From Elusimicrobia bacterium RIFCSPLOWO2_01_FULL_64_13 (lineage in GTDB: Bacteria > Elusimicrobiota > Elusimicrobia > 2-02-FULL-39-32), in assembly GCA_001800095.1 (NCBI GenBank), contig MGUT01000021.1, positions 9,817 to 24,801 on the forward strand: a DNA stretch of 14,985 bases. The letters are read 5' to 3'. Of the stretch, positions 7,577-14,985 are shown piece by piece. The translations under genes were made by a program, and so were the position numbers. A model generated the notes under the pieces. The model saw only the letters and a list, made by a program, of their open reading frames with translations. It made no database searches and was not told where the DNA came from. Position 1 is the first letter of the stretch, and each line of letters begins with the position of its first letter.

Positions 7577-8499
7577 ATCCCAGGGGCTGGCCTGTTTTCT
7601 TCCTTTCCCTCTGTCTCGGGGGCTGCGCCGGATTCGAGGTCCAGCCCGGTCCCGGGGAAGCCGGCCTGCCCGCGTCCGCGGGATCGGTCCCGTTCCAATC
7701 CTACGAGAGCCTCCATTTCGTCGTGCGGGCCAGGGACTACTCCCTCGCCCGGGACGTGGCGGAGTCCTCGGAAGAGATCTACCGGAAGGTCATGTTCGAC
7801 ACCAATCTTCTTTCCTTCAAGCCCAGGGAGAGCTATCGCGTGACCATCTATGAGGACCGGGACCAGTACCGCGATCTGACGGGGAATCCCGATTGGAGCG
7901 GGGGGGTCACCACGACCCTGCTGCTGGGGCGGGGGATCCCGGGGGAAAGGGAAGAGAAGGCCCGGACATCGATCGCGACCTACGAGGAAGTCCTGACTCC
8001 CCGGCTCATGGCGCATGAGATCGTCCACCTGGTCTTCAACGAGTTCATGGAGTTCGCGGACGCCAGGATCGCGGAGCGGGTGCGCTGGCTGAACGAAGGC
8101 CTGGCCACGTTCGAAGAACTCGAATATTGCTCCGAGAGCGAACGGAGCGAGTTTTTCAGGATGACCCAGCCCCTCCTGCGCAAGCACGCCCAGCCCCTCC
8201 CCCGGGTCATGTCGGCCAATCCCTTCCTGGAAAGCGCCTCCGCCCTGGGGAGCTATTCCGCGGGGGGGCGGAGCGTTCTCTACACCAACATCGACGTCTG
8301 GTACTGGCAGTCCCGGAGCCTCGTTGAGTTCCTCATCCTGGACCATGGTCGCTACAATTTCTATCTTTTTATGGAGGCGCTCAAGCGCGGCCGGCCGGTC
8401 GAGGACGCTCTCCGCGACGCCTATCCCGGCAAGTGGGGAGGGCTCGGAGACCTGGAAAGCGAATGGAGGGGGTCCGCCGCCCTGCGGCGGGACGGCTGA
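7573..8499 (+). CDS. Putative lipoprotein metallopeptidase (gluzincin, peptidase MA-like)
   Basis: This is a predicted envelope-anchored zinc protease of unknown substrate. The 308-residue product starts with a short hydrophobic segment and a lipobox LGGC (Cys18). After ~25 loosely composed residues comes a folded domain. The zinc motif HEIVH is at 148-152 and is followed by WLNEGLATFEE, where Glu175 is the likely third zinc ligand. This HExxH plus NEGxA arrangement is typical of the peptidase MA-like group of gluzincins. All visible catalytic residues are present, so it is probably active. The C-terminal part (about 230-300) has WYWQSRSLVEFLI and alternating helical segments, also seen in this group. 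The ATG start overlaps the pdxA stop by 4 bp (ATGA), which implies coupled translation. It follows two folding factors, suggesting a role in envelope protein quality control or maturation; that role is inference. No U-tract terminator follows the gene. Confidence 0.78.
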   Translation: MNPRGWPVFFLSLCLGGCAGFEVQPGPGEAGLPASAGSVPFQSYESLHFVVRARDYSLARDVAESSEEIYRKVMFDTNLLSFKPRESYRVTIYEDRDQYRDLTGNPDWSGGVTTTLLLGRGIPGEREEKARTSIATYEEVLTPRLMAHEIVHLVFNEFMEFADARIAERVRWLNEGLATFEELEYCSESERSEFFRMTQPLLRKHAQPLPRVMSANPFLESASALGSYSAGGRSVLYTNIDVWYWQSRSLVEFLILDHGRYNFYLFMEALKRGRPVEDALRDAYPGKWGGLGDLESEWRGSAALRRDG

Positions 8500-8536
8500 T
8501 CCGCGCGCCGCGCTATAAGATTTCCTTAAACAGGGC

Positions 8537-8565
8537 TTGACAATGGCCTGTCAGGTGTATAAAAT
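8537..8565 (+). promoter_or_regulatory. Sigma70-type promoter for rpoBC
   Basis: A perfect -35 hexamer TTGACA (8537-8542) is separated by 17 bp from a -10 hexamer TAAAAT (8560-8565, five of six consensus bases). The region is AT-rich, unlike the surrounding genes. Transcription is predicted to start at about 8572-8574, roughly 175 nt before rpoB. An overlapping TATAAA at 8558-8563 gives a poorer 15-bp spacer. Confidence 0.8.
8538..8553. promoter_or_regulatory. Inverted repeat over the -35 box, possible operator
   Basis: TGACA (8538-8542) and TGTCA (8549-8553) form a perfect 5-bp inverted repeat with a 6-bp centre. It overlaps the -35 hexamer and part of the spacer. An adjoining palindrome, CCTG-T-CAGG, covers 8547-8555, and a further CAGG lies at 8531-8534. 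The position suits a repressor site, but short dyads can arise by chance and no regulator is identified. Confidence 0.35.
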
Positions 8566-8571
8566 ATAGAC

Positions 8572-8749
8572 TTAACCCATCAGGATGTCCGGAGTTTCAC
8601 CAGGCGGATTCCTTATATATGGGTTGGAAGACCTCTCAAAGTCTCGATTGATCCATGAATCGGGGTTTGGGGTTTTACACTGTGTCCCGGGCATGAATTG
8701 CATTTGGAGAATGATTTCCGGCGCTTGAAATACGACCTAAGAGGATAAA
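8572..8749 (+). promoter_or_regulatory. Long structured 5' leader of rpoBC
   Basis: The leader is about 175 nt, much longer than needed for translation initiation. An extended hairpin covers 8574-8625: outer stem AACCCAT (8574-8580) with ATGGGTT (8619-8625); inner pairs GGA (8583-8585) with TCC (8610-8612) and TCCG (8588-8591) with CGGA (8605-8608). A second hairpin pairs 8642-8649 with 8658-8665, including GU pairs. A third pairs ATTTC (8714-8718) with GAAAT (8727-8731), shortly before the ribosome site. I do not recognise a known riboswitch or ribosomal-protein binding leader. Regulation by attenuation or protein binding is possible but inferred. Confidence 0.4.
8739..8745 (+). promoter_or_regulatory. 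Ribosome binding site of rpoB
   Basis: AAGAGGA ends 4 nt before the ATG at 8750. It fixes the rpoB start, which also gives the expected N-terminus of the beta subunit. Confidence 0.7.
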
Positions 8750-11700
8750 ATGACAAAGAATAATTTCGCGAGGATCCCGCCCATCCTGCCTCTGCCGGAG
8801 CTTCTGGAGATGCAGAAGAAGTCGATCAAGGATTTCCTCCAGGCCGACCTGTCCACGGACAAGCGCAAGATCCAGGGCCTCCAAGCCACCCTCCTCGACG
8901 TTTTCCCCATCTCCAACGCGGACGACACCCTGGAGCTCCAATGCATGGGCTATGAGATCGGCGAGCCCAAATATTCCATGGACGAGGCCCTCGTCAAGGA
9001 CGCCACCTACGCCGCCCCCATCAAGGCCCATATCCGTCTGATAGAAAAGAAGGAAGGCGGGAAGGTCAAGCAGATCGCCGAACAGGACGTCTTCATCTGC
9101 GACCTGCCCATCATGACCGACACGGCCACTTTCATCATCAACGGCGCCGAGCGCGTGGTCGTCAGCCAGCTCCACCGCTCCCCGGGCATCATCTTCGAAG
9201 AGGACGAGGAGAAGAACATCTCCTCCTACGGCAAAAAGCTCTATTACGCCCGCATCATCCCCTACCGCGGCGCCTGGGTCGAATTCGAGTACGACCTGAA
9301 CAACGCCGTCTACGTCCGCATCGACAAGAAGCGCAAGGTCCCCGCGACCACGCTCTTGCGCGCCATCGGCATCGTGAGCGACGCGGAGATCCTGCGGCTC
9401 TTCCACGAGGTGGAGCGCGTCCACGTCGAGGGCGCGCGCGTCGAGGGTCTCGTCGGCCGCATCACCGCCTCCGACGTCGTCGACAAGTCCACCGGAGAGG
9501 TCCTGGCCGAGGCCAACCGCGAGCTCACCCGGGACCTCCTGGCCAAGATCCAGGAAAAGAAGATCAAGGAAGTCGAGGTGCTCAAGCTGGACCCCGCTCT
9601 CAACGATGTTTCCATCCGCAACACGCTCGCCAAGGACCCCCACAAGACCAAGAAAGAGGCCACCCAGGCGCTCTACCGCATCCTGCGCGCCCAGGAATAC
9701 ATCGCTCCCGACCAGGCCGAGTCCTATCTCGACAATCTGCTTTTCAAAAGCGTGCGCAAGTACGATTTCACCCGGGTGGGCCGCTACAAGGTATTGAGAA
9801 AATTCCAGCCGCTTCTCGAACAGCTCGCCTCCCGCAAGGACTTGAATTTCGAAGTGCCCACCGACCGCAAGCGCACCCTGACCCTCGAAGACATCATCGT
9901 GACCCTGCAGTATCTCATCGCCTTGAACAACGGCCTCACGCGCATGACCGTCGGAAAGACCGACCTCAAGATCGAGATCGACGACATCGACCATCTCGGC
10001 AACCGCCGGGTCCGGGTGGTGGGCGAGCTCCTGGAGAACCAGTTCCGCATCGGCCTCATGCAGATGGCCCGCCTGGCCCGGGACAAGATGAACCTCCAGG
10101 ACAAGGCCCTGCTCACCCCGCGCACCATCCTCAACACGAGCCCCGTGGTCGGGATCGTGAGGAAATTCTTCGGCACCAGCCAGCTCTCCCAGTTCATGGA
10201 CCAGACCAATCCCCTGGCCGAGCTCACCCACAAGCGGCGGCTCTCGGCCCTCGGGCCCGGCGGCCTTCACCGCAAGCGCGCCGGCTTCGAGGTGCGGGAC
10301 GTCCACCACACCCACTACGGGCGGCTCTGCCCCATCGAGACCCCGGAAGGCCCCAACATCGGCCTGATCACTTCTTTGGCCTGTTTCGCCCGCGTGAACG
10401 AGTACGGCCTGATCGAGTCCCCGTACCGCCGGGTGGAGAACGGCAAGGTCACCGATGAAGTGGAGTACCTGACCGCCAACAAGGAAGATGAATACGTCGT
10501 GGCCCAGGCCAACGCTCCCCTGGACAAGAGCGGCCGGTTCGCCGCCGACCTTATCGCCTGCCGGCACCGCGGCGACTTTCCCCTCAAGGACCCCAAGGAC
10601 ATCGACTACATGGACATCTCCCCCATGCAGGTCGTCTCCGTCTCCACGGCCATGATCCCCTTTCTCGAGCACGACGACGCCAACCGGGCGCTCATGGGCT
10701 CCAACATGCAGCGGCAGGCCGTGCCGCTCATGGAGTCCGAGATGCCCATCGTGGCCACCGGCATCGAAGACCGCGTGGCCAGGGACTCCGCCGCCACCGT
10801 GACCGCCCACCGCCCCGGCAAGGTGGTGTCCGTGACTTCGGACCAGATCTCGGTCTGGTGCGACGAGGATTCCAAGAACCCCATCGACTCCTACTCCTTG
10901 CGCAAATACATGCGCTCCAACCAGGACACCAGCGTCAATTTCAAGCCGGTCGTCATGGTGGGGGACAAGGTCAAAAAAAGCGACGTCCTGGCCGACGGCC
11001 CCTGCACCGACCAGGGCCAGATCGCCCTGGGCAAGAACATCCTGGTGGCCTTCATGCCCTGGGAGGGGTACAATTTCGAGGACGCCATCCTCGTGAGCGA
11101 GCGGCTGGTCCAGGACGACGTCTTCACCTCCAACCATATCCAGGAATTCAAGATCGAGGCCCGCGACACCAAGATGGGCGCGGAAGAGATCACCCGGGAC
11201 ATCCCCAACGTCGGAGCCGACGCCCTGACCCAGCTGGACGAGAACGGGATCATCCGCCTCGGCGCGGAAGTCGTCCCGGGGGACATCCTGGTCGGCAAGG
11301 TGACGCCCAAGGGGGAACAGCAGGTCTCTCCCGAGGAGAAGCTCCTCAAGGTCATTTTCGGCAAGAAGGCCGAGGAAGTTTCCGACGCTTCCCTGGTGGT
11401 CCCTCCCGGCGTGACGGGCAAGGTCCTTTCCGTGGAAGTGTTCATCCGCAGGGAAAAACTCGGCCGCAAGGAGGATGAGGCGCGGAAGAGCGAGCTGGAG
11501 AAGGCCTTCGCTTCGGACCTGGATTCCCTCCGCCGCGAAAAAAAGGACGCCATCGCCCACTGCGACGACCAGGCCAAGAAAAAGGAACTCTCGGGCCGCG
11601 AGGTCTCCGACAAGAAAAAGGAGATCCTCGCCCTTTTTGAGAAGCGGGAGCAGATGCTGCGCAAAAGATTCGCCCGCGAGAAGGAAGGACTGAAAAGCGG

Positions 11701-12559
11701 CGACGAGATGCCCGTGACGGTCAACAAGATCGTCAAGGTCTACATCGTCTCCCGCCGGAAGATCCAGATCGGCGACAAGCTCGCCGGGCGCCACGGGAAC
11801 AAGGGCGTGGTGGCCAAAGTCCTCGGCAAGGAGGACATGCCCTACCTTCCGGACGGGACGCCCATCGACATGGTGCTTTCCCCCCTGGGCGTGCCGTCCC
11901 GCATGAACGTCGGGCAGATCCTCGAGACCATGCTCGGCTGGGCCGGCCACGTGCTCGGCATCCAGATGGTCACGCCGGTCTTCGACGGCGCCAAGGAGGA
12001 CCAGGTCATCGCCAAGGTCCGGGAGGCGAAACAGTTCTTGATGAAGAAGGGCGTCCCCGAGAAGTTCGTCCCCGACGACTATTGCCGCATCCAGCTCTAC
12101 GACGGCAGGACCGGCGAGCCGTTCGCGGAGAAGGTCACGGTCGGGATCATGTACATGCTCAAGCTGTCGCACCTCGTGGAGGACAAGATCCACGCCCGGT
12201 CCACGGGACCCTACTCCCTCATCACGCGCCAGCCCCTGGGCGGCAAGGCCCAGTTCGGCGGACAGCGTTTCGGCGAGATGGAGGTCTGGGCCATCGAAGG
12301 GTACGGAGCGGCCTACACCCTGCAGGAATTCCTGACCGTCAAGTCCGACGACGTCGCCAGCCGCACGAAGATGTACGAATCCATCATCAAGGGCGAGACG
12401 ATGACCGAGCCCGGAGTGCCGGAGTCCTTCAAGGTGCTCATCAAGGAGCTCCAGTCCCTGGGGCTGTCCATAGAACTCCTGAAGAAGAGCGCCGTCCCCG
12501 ACGAAGGCGAGAAGTCCAGGCCGGAATCCAAGAGCAAGGAGAAGGTCGAGGCGAATTGA
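8750..12559 (+). CDS. rpoB: DNA-directed RNA polymerase subunit beta
   Basis: RpoB is the beta subunit of core RNA polymerase and forms one side of the catalytic cleft; it is also the rifampicin target. The complete 1269-residue protein shows the N-terminal LPLPELLEMQKKSIKDFL segment, TFIINGAERVVVSQLHRSPG, a lobe insertion (about 230-290) resembling part of the proteobacterial one, and GRLCPIETPEGPNIGLI. The rifampicin region at 473-499 keeps the drug-contact residues Gln481, Phe482, Asp484, His494, Arg497 and Ser499, so sensitivity is predicted. Conserved active-site lysines 1010 and 1018 lie in GDKLAGRHGNKG. A charged coiled-coil-like insertion of about 90 residues (about 900-988) precedes it, at the site of an insertion in E. 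coli RpoB. The usual RPGEPPT motif is replaced by RAQEYIAP near 313. The C-terminal tail is short and Lys/Glu-rich. It follows its own promoter and leader and lies 25 bp before rpoC. Confidence 0.98.
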   Translation: MTKNNFARIPPILPLPELLEMQKKSIKDFLQADLSTDKRKIQGLQATLLDVFPISNADDTLELQCMGYEIGEPKYSMDEALVKDATYAAPIKAHIRLIEKKEGGKVKQIAEQDVFICDLPIMTDTATFIINGAERVVVSQLHRSPGIIFEEDEEKNISSYGKKLYYARIIPYRGAWVEFEYDLNNAVYVRIDKKRKVPATTLLRAIGIVSDAEILRLFHEVERVHVEGARVEGLVGRITASDVVDKSTGEVLAEANRELTRDLLAKIQEKKIKEVEVLKLDPALNDVSIRNTLAKDPHKTKKEATQALYRILRAQEYIAPDQAESYLDNLLFKSVRKYDFTRVGRYKVLRKFQPLLEQLASRKDLNFEVPTDRKRTLTLEDIIVTLQYLIALNNGLTRMTVGKTDLKIEIDDIDHLGNRRVRVVGELLENQFRIGLMQMARLARDKMNLQDKALLTPRTILNTSPVVGIVRKFFGTSQLSQFMDQTNPLAELTHKRRLSALGPGGLHRKRAGFEVRDVHHTHYGRLCPIETPEGPNIGLITSLACFARVNEYGLIESPYRRVENGKVTDEVEYLTANKEDEYVVAQANAPLDKSGRFAADLIACRHRGDFPLKDPKDIDYMDISPMQVVSVSTAMIPFLEHDDANRALMGSNMQRQAVPLMESEMPIVATGIEDRVARDSAATVTAHRPGKVVSVTSDQISVWCDEDSKNPIDSYSLRKYMRSNQDTSVNFKPVVMVGDKVKKSDVLADGPCTDQGQIALGKNILVAFMPWEGYNFEDAILVSERLVQDDVFTSNHIQEFKIEARDTKMGAEEITRDIPNVGADALTQLDENGIIRLGAEVVPGDILVGKVTPKGEQQVSPEEKLLKVIFGKKAEEVSDASLVVPPGVTGKVLSVEVFIRREKLGRKEDEARKSELEKAFASDLDSLRREKKDAIAHCDDQAKKKELSGREVSDKKKEILALFEKREQMLRKRFAREKEGLKSGDEMPVTVNKIVKVYIVSRRKIQIGDKLAGRHGNKGVVAKVLGKEDMPYLPDGTPIDMVLSPLGVPSRMNVGQILETMLGWAGHVLGIQMVTPVFDGAKEDQVIAKVREAKQFLMKKGVPEKFVPDDYCRIQLYDGRTGEPFAEKVTVGIMYMLKLSHLVEDKIHARSTGPYSLITRQPLGGKAQFGGQRFGEMEVWAIEGYGAAYTLQEFLTVKSDDVASRTKMYESIIKGETMTEPGVPESFKVLIKELQSLGLSIELLKKSAVPDEGEKSRPESKSKEKVEAN

Positions 12560-12572
12560 GCCTCCCTATTTT

Positions 12573-12580
12573 AAAGGAGA
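12573..12580 (+). promoter_or_regulatory. Ribosome binding site of rpoC
   Basis: AAAGGAGA lies 4 nt before the ATG at 12585 in the 25-bp gap after rpoB. It is the strongest Shine-Dalgarno match in the window and supports this start. No terminator separates the two genes. Confidence 0.8.
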
Positions 12581-12584
12581 CCGC

Positions 12585-14985
<2,401 letters not shown>

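Noticed and set aside
8474..8490. GC hairpin (CCGCCG/CGGCGG) near the end of the metallopeptidase gene as an intrinsic terminator
   Set aside because: It lies inside the coding sequence and no U-tract follows. Read-through or Rho-dependent termination cannot be told apart by eye.
8642..8676. Leader hairpin followed by TTTGGGGTTTT as an attenuator-type terminator
   Set aside because: The T-run is broken by four G residues and the stem contains GU pairs, so it is kept only as a structural element of the leader.
8585..8728. A 47-codon open frame in the rpoB leader
   Set aside because: It has no spaced Shine-Dalgarno site, its third codon positions are AT-rich unlike the genes here, and no leader-peptide feature such as a run of regulatory codons is seen.
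8675..12193. Long open frame on the minus strand opposite rpoB (1172 codons)
   Set aside because: Same cause as above: the plus strand is unmistakable RpoB, and the antisense product is repetitive in Asp, Leu, Val, Gly and His.

Overview
The window is a GC-rich stretch (roughly two-thirds G+C by eye) of bacterial chromosome. Every gene runs on the plus strand, and the coding is tightly packed with several overlapping stop/start pairs. The envelope genes (a SurA-like chaperone, a lipoprotein prolyl isomerase and a lipoprotein metallopeptidase, two of them with lipoboxes) point to a diderm, Gram-negative-type bacterium. I cannot assign a phylum from the sequence alone. No mobile element, CRISPR array, tRNA or rRNA was seen, and most of the content is housekeeping.

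Left block (2-8499): six genes that look like one transcription unit. They are a 5'-truncated RlmD/TrmA-type RNA m5U methyltransferase with an Fe-S cluster motif, mfd (transcription-repair coupling factor), a lipoprotein parvulin-type PPIase (PrsA/PpiC-like), a secreted SurA-like PPIase, pdxA (pyridoxal phosphate synthesis) and a lipoprotein with an HExxH gluzincin-type protease motif. Junctions are overlaps of 7, 26 and 4 bp, then a 31-bp gap, then another 4-bp overlap. This suggests translational coupling. The last four genes pair three envelope-folding or proteolysis proteins with one vitamin enzyme.

Middle (8500-8749): a 250-bp, comparatively AT-rich gap and the main regulatory region. 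It holds a strong sigma70-like promoter (TTGACA, 17 bp, TAAAAT) with an inverted repeat over its -35 box. A leader of about 175 nt follows with three predicted hairpins, the first starting at the predicted transcript 5' end, and then a good Shine-Dalgarno site.

Right block (8750-14985): rpoB (complete, beta subunit) and rpoC (5' two-thirds, cut by the window end), 25 bp apart. The usual upstream ribosomal-protein genes (rplK, rplA, rplJ, rplL) are absent; rpoBC instead follows the envelope block behind its own promoter.

I see no clear new defence or mobile system. The points most worth a second look are the uncoupled rpoBC promoter and leader, and the envelope folding/protease gene set ending in an uncharacterised metallopeptidase lipoprotein.
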